Shown here: positions 51,889 to 60,454 of the stretch, one piece after another
How the letters are laid out: every line of letters begins with the position of its first letter
Position numbering within the stretch: the stretch's first letter is position 1
Source of the DNA: Curtobacterium flaccumfaciens pv. betae
Lineage (GTDB): Bacteria > Actinomycetota > Actinomycetes > Actinomycetales > Microbacteriaceae
Direction: 5' to 3'
Assembly (NCBI RefSeq): GCF_026241855.1
Contig: NZ_JAPJDC010000001.1
Location: 2,976,001-3,040,000 of the forward strand
Length of the DNA: 64,000 nt
Program-made: the position numbers and the translations under genes
The notes under the pieces: generated by a model
What the model saw: only the letters and a program-made list of their open reading frames with translations
Databases searched by the model: none
What the model was told of the DNA's origin: nothing

Positions 51889-52426
51889 CCGGTTCGGTCG
51901 CCAGACCCTCGACCACGGTCACGTTCGGCAGCGCGGTGAGTGCGGCGCCGGGCAGGAACAGCTTGGCGGCGCGACGACCGGCACCGATGACCACCTCGGG
52001 GGCGTCGAGGACGCGCGCGTCGATGTAGAGCGGCCACGAGGACGGCAGCCCGATCGGGGTGATGCCGCCGTACTCCATGCCGGTCAGCTCGACCGCTTCG
52101 TCCATCGGGGCGAAGCTCGCCTTGCGGACGTCGAGCAGCTGCTTCACGACGCGGTTGACGTCGAGCTTGGTCGATGCGAGGACGACGCAGGCGGCGTAGC
52201 GGACCTCGTCGCCGCGCTTCCCCGCGACGACGATGCAGTTGGCGCCGCCGGCCAGCGGGTAGCCGTACGCCTCCGAGAACGCGGCGGTGTCGGCCAGGTC
52301 GGCGTCGATCGGGGCCTCCTCGATCTTCATGACGACCTCGGTCGGCAACGCGACCAGGGCTTCGGCGACGGGGATCGCGAGGAATCCGGTGGCGACCAGG
52401 GCGGGAACACGTTCGAGCGTCGGCAT
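51869..52426 (-). CDS. YbaK/EbsC family aminoacyl-tRNA deacylase-like protein
   Basis: This 185-aa protein has the YbaK/ProX fold: YPLAGGANCIVVAGKRGDEVRYAACVVLAS, a Lys-Leu-Asp segment, VRKASFAPMDEAVELTGMEYGGITPIGLP, and VVIGAGRRAAKLFLPGAAL. Family members hydrolyse mischarged Cys-tRNA-Pro or Ala-tRNA-Pro. This sequence is of the longer type common in actinobacteria, whose substrate is not settled. TACGGT ends 6 nt before the ATG (complement of 52433-52438), so it is leaderless. Confidence 0.9.
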   Translation of the reverse strand: MPTLERVPALVATGFLAIPVAEALVALPTEVVMKIEEAPIDADLADTAAFSEAYGYPLAGGANCIVVAGKRGDEVRYAACVVLASTKLDVNRVVKQLLDVRKASFAPMDEAVELTGMEYGGITPIGLPSSWPLYIDARVLDAPEVVIGAGRRAAKLFLPGAALTALPNVTVVEGLATEPVSPTAG

Positions 52427-52467
52427 GGCTCCACCGTAGGGAAGCGATCCCGCACGAGGGTGGAGCC

Positions 52468-53121
52468 ATGACCGAACTCCGGGCGATCGACGTCGACCAG
52501 TGGCCCCGCCGGGAGCACTTCGAGCACTACCGGCACCGCGTGCCGTGCGCGTACGAGGTGACCGTCGAACTCGACGTCACGGCCTTCGTCGAGCGCGTCC
52601 GAGCGACCGGCCGTCGGACCTACGCGTCGCAGCTCTGGGCGATCGCGACCGTGGTGAACCGGCACGACGAGTTCCGGATGCAGCTGCTCGACGACGGCTC
52701 CCCCGCCGTGTGGGACCGTGTCCACCCGATGTTCACCGTGTTCCACCCGGACACCGAGACGTTCTCCGCTCTCGTCGTGCCGTACGACGACGACTTCGGC
52801 ACCTTCCACGACGCCGCGGTGTCGACGATGACGGAGTACCGGGACGACACCCGGATGTTCCCGCAGGACGACCGGCCCGGCAACGTCTTCGACGTCTCGA
52901 CCCTGCCGGGAGCGTCGTTCACCGGCTTCTCGTTGCAGGTGCGCGACGGCTGGGACCACCTGCTGCCGATCATCACGCTCGGCGGGTACCGGACCACTGG
53001 TGACCGGACGCTGCTGCCGCTGGCGCTGCACGTCGACCACGCCGCTGCCGACGGCTTCCACACGACCCGACTGCTGCGTGAGCTCGAGGAGCTCTTCGCC
53101 GCCCCTGGCTGGCTCGGCTGA
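52468..53121 (+). CDS. Type A chloramphenicol O-acetyltransferase-like protein
   Basis: This 217-aa protein has the full CAT layout: DVDQWPRREHFEHYR at the start, PMFTVFHPDTETFS in the centre and the catalytic LALHVDHAAADGFHTTRLL near the end, with His191 and Asp195 in the roles of His195 and Asp199 of CATIII. The first His of the usual HHxxxDG is Asp here, but the catalytic one is kept. It could acetylate chloramphenicol, giving resistance, or another hydroxyl substrate. It sits among ordinary chromosomal genes with no mobile element in sight. Confidence 0.9.
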   Translation: MTELRAIDVDQWPRREHFEHYRHRVPCAYEVTVELDVTAFVERVRATGRRTYASQLWAIATVVNRHDEFRMQLLDDGSPAVWDRVHPMFTVFHPDTETFSALVVPYDDDFGTFHDAAVSTMTEYRDDTRMFPQDDRPGNVFDVSTLPGASFTGFSLQVRDGWDHLLPIITLGGYRTTGDRTLLPLALHVDHAAADGFHTTRLLRELEELFAAPGWLG

Positions 53122-53160
53122 CCGTGCCCCTCGTCCCACCGCATCTCCTACGCTGACCCC

Positions 53161-54183
53161 ATGACGTCGCAGTCGGAGACCCCCGCCCGCAAACGCATCG
53201 GGCTCGTCGGCGCGGGCGGCATCTCCGTCGCCCACCTGCCCGGGCTGCTCCGCCTGGGCGACGTGGTGGTGCACGCTCGCGAGGGCGCCCACGAACTCGT
53301 TGCCGCGTTCACCGACACCGCCCGGGCCGAGGGCAGCACGATCACCGTCGCCGACAGCCTCGACGAACTCCTCGCCGGGGTCGACGTCGTCGACGTGGTG
53401 GTCCCGACGCACGCCCACGCCGAGGTCGTCCGTGCAGCGATCGCGGCCGGCAAGGACGTCGTCTCCGAGAAACCCCTGGCCCGGACCGACGCGGACGCGG
53501 CGGACCTGGCGGCGCGCGCTGCGGACGCAGGCGTGCAGCTCTACCCGGCCCAGGTGGTGCGCTGGTTCCCCGCGTACGCGCGCCTGCACGAAGCCGCGAC
53601 CACGGGCCTCCTGGGCGACCTGGCGGTGTTGCGGTTCTCGCGGTCCGGTGCCTTCCCCACCCACGTCCCCTGGTTCGGTGACCGCGCGCTGTCGGGCGGG
53701 ATCGTGATGGACCAGATGATCCACGACCTGGACATCGCGCGCTGGGTGGCGGGCGAGGTGACCCGGGTGTCGGCGGTGAGCGTCCGCGCGGGTTCCGAGG
53801 CGGAGCCGGTCGAGGCGGCGCACGTCCTGCTCACGCACGAGTCGGGTGCGATCAGCCACGTCGCCGGGCTGTGGGGGCCGCAGCACCTCGCCTTCACGAC
53901 CGAGTACTCGGTGACGGGGACGCTCGGCAGCCTGTCGCACTCGTCCCGGGCAGAGGAGGACACCCGCAGTGACCTCGCGGCACCGGCCTCCGTGGACGGT
54001 TTCCTGCCGACGGTCGACCCGGCGGACGACCCGTACGCGCTGGAGCTCGCCGACTTCCTCGCCGCGTTCGACGGTGGTGCACCGCCCCGGGTGACCGTGG
54101 ACGACGGCGTCGCTGCGGTGCGGATCGCGAACGCGGCGATCGCCTCGATCGAGTCCGGCCAGCCGGTGGAGGTGTCGCGGTGA
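53161..54183 (+). CDS. Gfo/Idh/MocA family oxidoreductase
   Basis: This 340-aa NAD(P)-dependent dehydrogenase has GLVGAGGISVAHLPGLLRL as the nucleotide loop, VSEKPLARTDADA with the EKP substrate motif near residue 105, and DQMIHDLDIARWV near 185, where the conserved Asp-x3-His pair acts in catalysis. TACGCT ends 6 nt before the ATG, so it is leaderless. The next gene, also of this family, overlaps its stop (GTGA). The sugar or cyclitol substrate is unknown. Confidence 0.92.
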   Translation: MTSQSETPARKRIGLVGAGGISVAHLPGLLRLGDVVVHAREGAHELVAAFTDTARAEGSTITVADSLDELLAGVDVVDVVVPTHAHAEVVRAAIAAGKDVVSEKPLARTDADAADLAARAADAGVQLYPAQVVRWFPAYARLHEAATTGLLGDLAVLRFSRSGAFPTHVPWFGDRALSGGIVMDQMIHDLDIARWVAGEVTRVSAVSVRAGSEAEPVEAAHVLLTHESGAISHVAGLWGPQHLAFTTEYSVTGTLGSLSHSSRAEEDTRSDLAAPASVDGFLPTVDPADDPYALELADFLAAFDGGAPPRVTVDDGVAAVRIANAAIASIESGQPVEVSR

Positions 54184-55205
54184 CGCTCCGGGTCGGGGTG
54201 CTCTCCTTCGCCCACACGCACGCCATCAGCTACCTCGGTGCCCTGGCGGCGATGCCCGACGTCGAGGTGCGCGGCACGGATCCGGACGGCACCTCGACGG
54301 GGACGGAACTCGGCGACCTGCGCGGAGCCGAACTGGCGAGCGCGCTCGGCGTCGGGTACGCGGACTCCGTCGACGAGCTGCTCGCCTGGGGTCCGGACGC
54401 GGTGATCGTCACGAGCGAGAACGCCCGGCACCGCGAGCACGTCGAGCTCGCGTCGGCAGCGGGGGCACACGTGCTCTGCGAGAAGCCGCTCGCGACCTCG
54501 TGGCAGGACGGCCTCGCCATCCGCGATGCGGTGGACCGCGCCGGGGTGCTGCTCATGATGGCGTTCCCGGTGCGCTTCGCCTCGGCGTTCGACCGGCTGC
54601 GCGCGACGCGGGACTCGGGCGCACTCGGCACGGTGTTCTCGGTGCGCGGCGCGAACAACGGCATGCTGCCGCTCGCCCGGGACTGGTTCACCGACGTCCG
54701 GTCGAGCGGAGGCGGCGCCCTCGTCGACCACGTCGTGCACGTCGCCGACCTGATCGACGGGCTGACCGGAGCGGCGCCGGTGTCCGTCACCGCCGTCGCC
54801 AACCGGGTGCTGCACGCGGACCGAGCGAACGCCGAGACCGCGGGCCTGGTGACCATCACGTACGACGACGGCACGATCGCGGCGATCGACTGCTCGTGGA
54901 GCCGACCGGACACGTCACCGGTGTGGGGTGGACTGACGCTCGACGTCGCCGGGACCGGCGGCACGGTGTCGGTGGACTTCTTCGGGGCGGCTGCTCGCGG
55001 GCTCGACGCGGTCGGGGGCCGGCCGATCGAACTCCGGTACGGACCCGACCACGACCTGCCGATGCTCCGGACGTTCCTGGCGGCCGTGGCGTCGGGCGAG
55101 CAGCCGCAGCCGGACGTCGGGGTCGGGCTGCGGACGCTGTCGATCGTGCTGGCGGCGCAGGAGTCGGTGCGGACGGGCAGGACGGTGGCGGTCACCCCGG
55201 CGTGA
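54180..55205 (+). CDS. Gfo/Idh/MocA family oxidoreductase, second of a coupled pair
   Basis: This 341-aa protein starts at a GTG overlapping the upstream stop. The nucleotide loop reads GVLSFAHTHAISYLGAL, unlike the classic GxGxxG, so cofactor binding may differ. LCEKPLATSW is the EKP motif near residue 100 and DHVVHVADLI carries the catalytic Asp-His pair. The two coupled dehydrogenases probably act on the same sugar. No transporter is next to them. Confidence 0.9.
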   Translation: MTLRVGVLSFAHTHAISYLGALAAMPDVEVRGTDPDGTSTGTELGDLRGAELASALGVGYADSVDELLAWGPDAVIVTSENARHREHVELASAAGAHVLCEKPLATSWQDGLAIRDAVDRAGVLLMMAFPVRFASAFDRLRATRDSGALGTVFSVRGANNGMLPLARDWFTDVRSSGGGALVDHVVHVADLIDGLTGAAPVSVTAVANRVLHADRANAETAGLVTITYDDGTIAAIDCSWSRPDTSPVWGGLTLDVAGTGGTVSVDFFGAAARGLDAVGGRPIELRYGPDHDLPMLRTFLAAVASGEQPQPDVGVGLRTLSIVLAAQESVRTGRTVAVTPA

Positions 55206-55426
55206 TGCGGGAGCGCCGCAGCGCGAGTCCGCTGTGGCCGTCCAGGTCGACGTCGCGCAGCCGCGGCCTCGTCCGCGTGCTCGTCCGCGTCTTCGTCGTC
55301 GTCTTCGTCGTCGTCGTCTTCGTCCTCGTCTTCGTCCTCGTCTGCGTCTTCGGAGGCGAGGCGGATTCGCGTCGTGCCGTCCCCGGCGGTATGTTCGGGG
55401 CGCGCGGTAGGGACCGCGCATCGTGA
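55205..55426 (+). CDS. Possible 73-aa membrane peptide in a low-complexity tract
   Basis: An ATG overlaps the preceding dehydrogenase stop (TGATG) and opens a 73-codon frame. Residues about 21-49 are almost only Val, Phe and Leu (RVFVVVFVVVVFVLVFVLV), flanked by Arg, as in a single membrane helix. The helix comes from a (TCGTC/TTCGTC)n tract at 55269-55351, so it could be an artefact of repeat expansion. No homologue is recognised and no ribosome site is seen. The frame ends 16 nt before the next gene. Confidence 0.25.
   Translation: MRERRSASPLWPSRSTSRSRGLVRVLVRVFVVVFVVVVFVLVFVLVCVFGGEADSRRAVPGGMFGARGRDRAS
55269..55351. repeat. TCGTC/TTCGTC low-complexity tract
   Basis: About 80 bp of imperfect CGTCTTCGTCGTC repeats lie between the dehydrogenase pair and the acyltransferase gene. 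On the minus strand the tract reads as runs of Asp and Glu codons. Confidence 0.8.
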
Positions 55427-55441
55427 GGCAAGGGGTAGCTC

Positions 55442-57637
55442 GTGACGGTCGCGCCGGCGCGCGCAGCGCGACACGATCCTGTCGCGCGCCACCGTGCCCG
55501 TCACAACGCTCGCCGCGCGGGCGGTGCAGCGGACACCAGGACGCTGCGACTCGAGATCCAGGCCGTCCGTGCCATCGCCATCGGGGCGGTGGTGCTCTAC
55601 CACCTGTTCCCCGAGGTGCTGCCCGGTGGCTACGTCGGCGTCGACGTCTTCTTCGTGATCTCGGGCTTCCTCATCACCGCGCACATCGCGAAACCGCTGG
55701 CCACCGGCCGGTTCAGCTTCCGGGCCTTCTACGCTCGACGTGCCTGGCGACTCCTGCCGGCGTCGATGGCGACGCTCTTCGTGACCGTGATCCTGACCGC
55801 GGTGTTCGTCCCCCGGACGCTCTGGAAGGACTTCACCGAGCAGATCATCGCCAGCGCGCTCTACGTCGAGAACTGGGCGCTCGCGGGCAACGCCGTCGAC
55901 TACTCCGCCCTGGCGTCCGACGCGAGCATCGTGCAGCACTTCTGGTCGCTGTCGACCGAGGAGCAGTTCTACGCCGTCTGGCCGCTCGTCCTCTGGTTCT
56001 GTGCCTTCGTGCGGTACCGGCGCCGACGCCGGAACGGTGTGTCCCTCGCTCCGGCGATCGCCGTCGCGCTGGGCATCGTGTTCGTGCTGTCGTTGGCGTA
56101 CTCGATCTGGGCGACGGCGCACACCCCGGCGTCCTACTTCCTCACCACGACCAGGGCGTGGGAGTTCGCCGCGGGCGGCCTGCTCTGGCTCGGCCTGCAG
56201 CGCGTCCGGATCCCCGCGGCGCTGGCGGCAGCGATGAGCTGGACCGGCCTCGTCCTGGTCGCGACGACCGCACTCCGGTTCGACGCGTCGACGCCGTTCC
56301 CGAGCTGGACGGCGCTCATCCCCATCATCGGGGTCTCGCTCGTCATCGCGGGCGGGATGCCCGAGCCCGCGTGGAGCCCGGCGTTCCTGTACCGGCTGCG
56401 ACCCGTGCAGTGGCTCGGGGACGTGTCGTACTCGCTCTACCTCTGGCACTGGCCGCTGCTGATCGTGATGCCCTTCGTGATCGGAACCCCCACGGGCGAA
56501 GCGACCCCGCTCTGGGCGAAGGGCATCGTGCTCGTCGTCGCGCTCGTCCTCGCCCACTTCTCGCGCCGGTTGATCGAGCAGCCCGTGATCGCGTTCTCCA
56601 GCGAGCGCATGCGTGCGCGGCACCCGCGGCACCGCGGCGTCCTGGTGCTCGCGATCGCCGGCATGCTCGTCGTCGCCGTGCCCGCCGCCAGCATGTACTG
56701 GTCGGTGGTGCGGGAGGAGACCGCGGGCGCCGCCACCGGGGTCACCGTCACCGCGGACGGCACGCTGACCAGCCGAGCCTGTCACGGTGCCGCAGCGATG
56801 CAGCCCGGGGCGGACTGCCCGCAGGTGGACGCGGCCGACATCACGCCCAGCCCGGTGCAGGCGGGGTCCGACGCGTTCGCCGACCAGTCCGGCGCCGGGT
56901 GCCAGGTCGCGGGCGACGACACCACGGTCCGGGGCTGCGAGGTCGGCGACCCCGACGGCACCGTGCGGCTGGCGATCGTCGGCGACTCCCACGCCGCCAA
57001 CTACGTGCCGTCCCTCGAGCTCATCGCGAAGGCGAAGCACTGGAGCCTCACCACCTACCTGCACTCCGGCTGCCCGATGACCCGGGCACTCGTGACCCCG
57101 TCGTGCAACACCTGGAAGGCCGACACCCTCGAGCGGCTGCAGCAGGAGCGGTACGACGTCGTGTTCGTCGCCGCGATGTCCCGCACGCCGTGGCCGCACG
57201 GCATCATCCGGCACGCCGACGAGATGACGCCCCAGGTCCGCGACGACGCGGCAGGCCAGTACGCGAAGACCTGGGTGCGCCTGCAGCAGGCCGGGTCGAG
57301 CATCGTGGCCCTGCGCGACAACCCCGACCCGGGCATCGGCGGCGTGTCCGACGTGCCGAGCTGCGTCGAACAGCACGGTGACGGCGCCGCCTGCGACGTC
57401 TCCGACGCCGACGCGCTGATCGACGACCCGGTTGCGCAGGCCGCGCGGACCACTCCGGGCGTCACGCTGATCGACTCCACAGCGATGTTCTGCGCGGACG
57501 GCACCTGCCCCTCGGTCATCGGCGGCGTCGTCGTCTACCGACAGGTGCAACACGTCACGCAGACCTACGCACGATCCATGGCGCCGTTCCTGGAGCCGAA
57601 GGTGACCGCTGCGGTCGAGGCCGCCGTCGCCGGCTGA
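55442..57637 (+). CDS. Membrane acyltransferase with SGNH domain (OafA-like)
   Basis: This 731-aa protein joins an acyltransferase-3 membrane domain (about residues 35-420, ten or more membrane segments; RAIAIGAVVLYHLFP holds the catalytic His, then YVGVDVFFVISGFLI) to an extracytoplasmic SGNH domain (about 500-720; AIVGDSHAANYVPSLELI with the nucleophile Ser). Such proteins O-acetylate peptidoglycan or envelope polysaccharides. The GTG at 55442 has AAGGGG about 9 nt upstream. The ending SGNH catalytic His is expected near HVTQTYARSMAPFL. Confidence 0.92.
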   Translation: MTVAPARAARHDPVARHRARHNARRAGGAADTRTLRLEIQAVRAIAIGAVVLYHLFPEVLPGGYVGVDVFFVISGFLITAHIAKPLATGRFSFRAFYARRAWRLLPASMATLFVTVILTAVFVPRTLWKDFTEQIIASALYVENWALAGNAVDYSALASDASIVQHFWSLSTEEQFYAVWPLVLWFCAFVRYRRRRRNGVSLAPAIAVALGIVFVLSLAYSIWATAHTPASYFLTTTRAWEFAAGGLLWLGLQRVRIPAALAAAMSWTGLVLVATTALRFDASTPFPSWTALIPIIGVSLVIAGGMPEPAWSPAFLYRLRPVQWLGDVSYSLYLWHWPLLIVMPFVIGTPTGEATPLWAKGIVLVVALVLAHFSRRLIEQPVIAFSSERMRARHPRHRGVLVLAIAGMLVVAVPAASMYWSVVREETAGAATGVTVTADGTLTSRACHGAAAMQPGADCPQVDAADITPSPVQAGSDAFADQSGAGCQVAGDDTTVRGCEVGDPDGTVRLAIVGDSHAANYVPSLELIAKAKHWSLTTYLHSGCPMTRALVTPSCNTWKADTLERLQQERYDVVFVAAMSRTPWPHGIIRHADEMTPQVRDDAAGQYAKTWVRLQQAGSSIVALRDNPDPGIGGVSDVPSCVEQHGDGAACDVSDADALIDDPVAQAARTTPGVTLIDSTAMFCADGTCPSVIGGVVVYRQVQHVTQTYARSMAPFLEPKVTAAVEAAVAG

Positions 57638-57733
57638 GGTAGCTGCAACGGCCGCGACGGCCTCAGCGGCCAGCCGGGTACCGCCGGGTACCGCCCGGGA
57701 GCGCCCGGGAGCGCCCGCGCTACGCTCGTCCCG

Positions 57734-58747
57734 ATGCGCGCAACCGTGCGGGACGTGGCAGCCCTCGCCGGGGTGTCCCCGAAGACCGTCTCCAACGTCG
57801 TCAACGGCGGCGTGGTCGTGCGCCCGGAAACCCGGGAACGCGTCGAGCGTGCGGTCGCCGAGCTCGACTACGTGCCGAACCTGTCCGCCCGCGGGCTCCG
57901 GAACGGTCGCTCCGGAGCGATCGCGCTGACACTGCCGGAGATGGGCAGCGCCTACTCCGCCGAACTCGCGCAGTCCTTCGTGGAACTCGCCCGCGAACGC
58001 GGCTGGGTCGTGCAGCTCGAGCAGACCGGCAACGACCCGGCCCGCGAACGCGAACTGGTCTCCCGTGCCCGCGCACACCTGGTGGACGGGCTGATCCTCA
58101 ACCCGGTGTCGCTCAGCGCGAGCGTCCTGGCCTCGACCGAGGGACTGCCGCCGACCGTCGTCATCGGCGAGGTCGAGCCCGAGCACGTCGACCAGGTGCA
58201 CGTCGACAGCCGTGCGGCGGCCGAGCAGGTCACCGAACACCTCATCGCCCACGGGCACCGGCGCATCGCGATCGTCGGGGCGTCACCCGAGGGTGCCGCG
58301 ACGGCGACCAGCGAGCTCCGCGAACGCGGGTACGCCGCCGCGATCGGCGCCGCCGGCATCACGCCCGACCCGTCGCTCCGAGTCCCGCTGCCGGCGTGGA
58401 CCACGAGTTCCGCGGCGACGACCTTCGCGGCCTGGCTCGACGAGCACCCCCTGCCCGACGCCGTCTTCGCGTTCACCGACTCGATCGCGTTCGGGGTGCT
58501 GCACGTGCTCGCCGCCCGCGGTGTCCGGGTGCCGGACCAGGTCAGCGTCATCGGGTTCGACGACGTCGACGGTGCCGCGTACGCGATCCCGTCGCTCAGC
58601 ACGGTGTCGTTCGACCGTCGGGCGTTCGCAACGGCTGCGCTCGACCTGCTGACCCGTCGGATCGCTGACCGCGGTGCCGCGCCGGAGACCGTCGTCGTGC
58701 CGCACCGGATCGTCGAGCGCGCGAGCGTCGCCGACCGCCCGCGCTGA
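57734..58747 (+). CDS. LacI family transcriptional regulator
   Basis: This 337-aa repressor-type protein has a LacI helix-turn-helix at residues 3-55 (TVRDVAALAGVSPKTVSNVVNGG, hinge YVPNLSARGLRNG) and a sugar-binding effector domain with VIGFDDVDGAAYAIPSLSTV. TACGCT ends 7 nt before the ATG, so it is leaderless. No sugar transporter is next to it; the dehydrogenase pair at 53161-55205 is the nearest possible target. The 96-bp gap upstream has short tandem CCGGGTACCG and CCCGGGAGCG copies. Confidence 0.92.
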   Translation: MRATVRDVAALAGVSPKTVSNVVNGGVVVRPETRERVERAVAELDYVPNLSARGLRNGRSGAIALTLPEMGSAYSAELAQSFVELARERGWVVQLEQTGNDPARERELVSRARAHLVDGLILNPVSLSASVLASTEGLPPTVVIGEVEPEHVDQVHVDSRAAAEQVTEHLIAHGHRRIAIVGASPEGAATATSELRERGYAAAIGAAGITPDPSLRVPLPAWTTSSAATTFAAWLDEHPLPDAVFAFTDSIAFGVLHVLAARGVRVPDQVSVIGFDDVDGAAYAIPSLSTVSFDRRAFATAALDLLTRRIADRGAAPETVVVPHRIVERASVADRPR

Positions 58748-58779
58748 CGCCGACGTCGCCGCCGCCGTCGCCGCCGCCG

Positions 58780-58839
58780 TTTCGCGCTGACCGACACCTC
58801 ACGCCGTCGCGGGCCCGTGACGTGTCGCTCAGCGCGAAA
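58780..58839. terminator. Bidirectional hairpin between LacI and hydrolase genes
   Basis: TTTCGCGCTGA (58780-58790) pairs with TCAGCGCGAAA (58829-58839); CGACAC/GTGTCG extends the stem inside. The right arm covers the stop codon of the converging hydrolase gene. The CGCCGCCGT repeat just before it is low-complexity. Confidence 0.75.
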
Positions 58840-59602
58840 GACCGCCGGGGCCGGAGCCGCCGCCGCCCCCACCCGGGTCCGCCGCCGCCAGCACCGCCGA
58901 CCGCGTCCGCGCATCGCCGAGGATCCGGAAGTGCCCTCCCACCGGCAGCCGCACGTTCGTCGCCCCCTGGAGCTCGCTGCCCTCGGGGATGAGCGTGTCG
59001 AACACCCCGTACACCGAGGTGATCCGCGCGTTCGCGTCGAGTTCCCGTGCCAGCCCCGCCAGCACCGGGTCGGCCGCCCGGAACGCCCGCAGGTGCGGCA
59101 CCGGCGCGAGCCGCGCGTAGACCGAGCCCGCGAAGGGCGTCGACACCGCGACCATCCGGTCGATCCGCTCGTGCTGGTCGAGCTGCGTCATCGCGTACTT
59201 GCCGATCAGCCCGCCCTTGCTGTGTGCGAGCACGAGCACGTTCCGCAGGTCCTGTTCCTCCAGGGTCGCGATCACCTCGCGCGCGGAGTCGGGCACGGGC
59301 CGCAGGTTGTGCCGCAGGACGGGCAGCACGTGCACCGGGTGCCCCCGGTCGTGGAGCGCGTCCATCAGCGGCCGCATGAAGTGCCAGGTCTCGTAGACGC
59401 CGGGCACCACGACGACGGGCTGCCCGGCGCCGGTCCGGTAGTCGTCCGCGGTGGTCGGGCCGAGGCTCCGGACCTGCCACCTGGCGGCGTACCCCCAGTC
59501 GAGTGCGGCCCACCACGCGCGTCGCACCAGCGGGACACGGCCTGGAGGCCCGGATCGCGCCGTCCGCGCCGCCTCCGTCCCCGACGTGGCCGGCCGGGTC
59601 AT
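58829..59602 (-). CDS. Alpha/beta hydrolase, lipase-like
   Basis: This 257-aa protein has PVVVVPGVYETWHFMRPLMDAL as the oxyanion region and AHSKGGLIGKYAM near residue 131 with the nucleophile Ser in an unusual Ala-His-Ser-Lys-Gly elbow; VSTPFAGS follows, as in triacylglycerol lipases and PGAP1-like esterases. The catalytic His is in GGHFRILG. The first about 45 residues are basic with a Trp-rich stretch (RAWWAALDWGYAARW), perhaps a membrane-associated helix. The ATG overlaps the upstream hydrolase stop (ATGA). Substrate unknown. Confidence 0.82.
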   Translation of the reverse strand: MTRPATSGTEAARTARSGPPGRVPLVRRAWWAALDWGYAARWQVRSLGPTTADDYRTGAGQPVVVVPGVYETWHFMRPLMDALHDRGHPVHVLPVLRHNLRPVPDSAREVIATLEEQDLRNVLVLAHSKGGLIGKYAMTQLDQHERIDRMVAVSTPFAGSVYARLAPVPHLRAFRAADPVLAGLARELDANARITSVYGVFDTLIPEGSELQGATNVRLPVGGHFRILGDARTRSAVLAAADPGGGGGGSGPGGLSR

Positions 59603-60372
59603 CGCAGCCCCTCCAGGCGCTCGGCGCTGCGGAACGTCTCGAGGAGGCGCGCGAAGGCGTCCGGCTGCCGTTCCTGCACGTGGTGCGGGCCGGCCAGTTC
59701 CACGAAGGTGCCGTTCGGCGCAGCGGCCGCGACCCGAGCCGACCAGTCGTGCCGCGCGATCGGGTCCTGGGTGCCGCGGACGACGAGGACGGGCTGCGTC
59801 ACCTCGGTGATCGTCTGCTCGGTCGGGTAGCGGAGCATCGGTCCGAGCTCTCGCGTGTACTGCCGCATGCTCCGCAGGTAGTCGGTGACCAGGACGCCGT
59901 TCATCCGGACCCCCTCGACGAACCCGTCGCGGCCCAGGTCGAGCGCCTGCAGCGGGAGCGATCGCCGCTCGGAGTCGATCACCGGACCGACGAGCACGAT
60001 CGCCGCGACGGTCTCCGGGTGGCGCCGGGCGGACTCGACCACGACCTGGGCACCCATCGACTGCCCGACGAGCACCAGGTCGCCGTCGACCAGGTGGCGG
60101 ACCGCCCGAACGACGACGTCGCCGAGCTCCTCGATCGACAGCCGCCGACCGGCCGCGGGCAGCCAGCCGAACCCCGGCAGGTCGACGCTGACCGTGCGGT
60201 GCTCGGCGGCGACGGCGCGCTGCGACCGGGCGAAGGACCGGTGCGACATCCCGATGCCGTGGACGAACACGACGGTGGGGTCGGTGTCGTCGCGGACCGG
60301 CTCTCGCGCCGCCATGGTGTGCAGGCGCACGGGCAACCCGTCGATCCGGACGGTCTCCACAGCAGCGCGCAC
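59599..60372 (-). CDS. Alpha/beta hydrolase
   Basis: This 257-aa protein has the alpha/beta hydrolase layout: VVFVHGIGMSHRSF as the oxyanion turn, VGQSMGAQVVVESAR near residue 103 with the nucleophile Ser, the acid in RGTQDPIARH, and the catalytic His in AGPHHVQERQPDAF. It likely cleaves an ester or a carbon-carbon bond; the substrate is unknown. The start is GTG at 60372 with TAGCCT ending 6 nt upstream, so it is leaderless. It is coupled to the lipase-like gene downstream. Confidence 0.88.
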   Translation of the reverse strand: MRAAVETVRIDGLPVRLHTMAAREPVRDDTDPTVVFVHGIGMSHRSFARSQRAVAAEHRTVSVDLPGFGWLPAAGRRLSIEELGDVVVRAVRHLVDGDLVLVGQSMGAQVVVESARRHPETVAAIVLVGPVIDSERRSLPLQALDLGRDGFVEGVRMNGVLVTDYLRSMRQYTRELGPMLRYPTEQTITEVTQPVLVVRGTQDPIARHDWSARVAAAAPNGTFVELAGPHHVQERQPDAFARLLETFRSAERLEGLR

Positions 60373-60423
60373 GAGCCGAGGCTACGCGGCGGTTCGCAGC
60401 ACCGGGTCAGCCTCGTCATCGGC

Positions 60424-60446
60424 TGCACACAGCCGCGCCGTGTGCA
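60424..60446. promoter_or_regulatory. Inverted repeat upstream of a small membrane protein gene
   Basis: TGCACAC (60424-60430) and GTGTGCA (60440-60446) flank a 9-bp CG-rich centre in the 82-bp gap between divergent genes. It may be an operator; no regulator is adjacent. Confidence 0.35.
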
Positions 60447-60454
60447 CTCCTGGC

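Noticed and set aside
53161..55205. An inositol catabolic cluster around the dehydrogenase pair
   Set aside because: No iol genes, transporter or aldolase lies nearby; family membership alone does not support it.
54230..58258. Minus-strand open frame of 1342 codons across the dehydrogenase and acyltransferase genes
   Set aside because: It is the antisense shadow of several well-recognised rightward genes; its composition is Arg/Asp/Gly-rich and matches no family.
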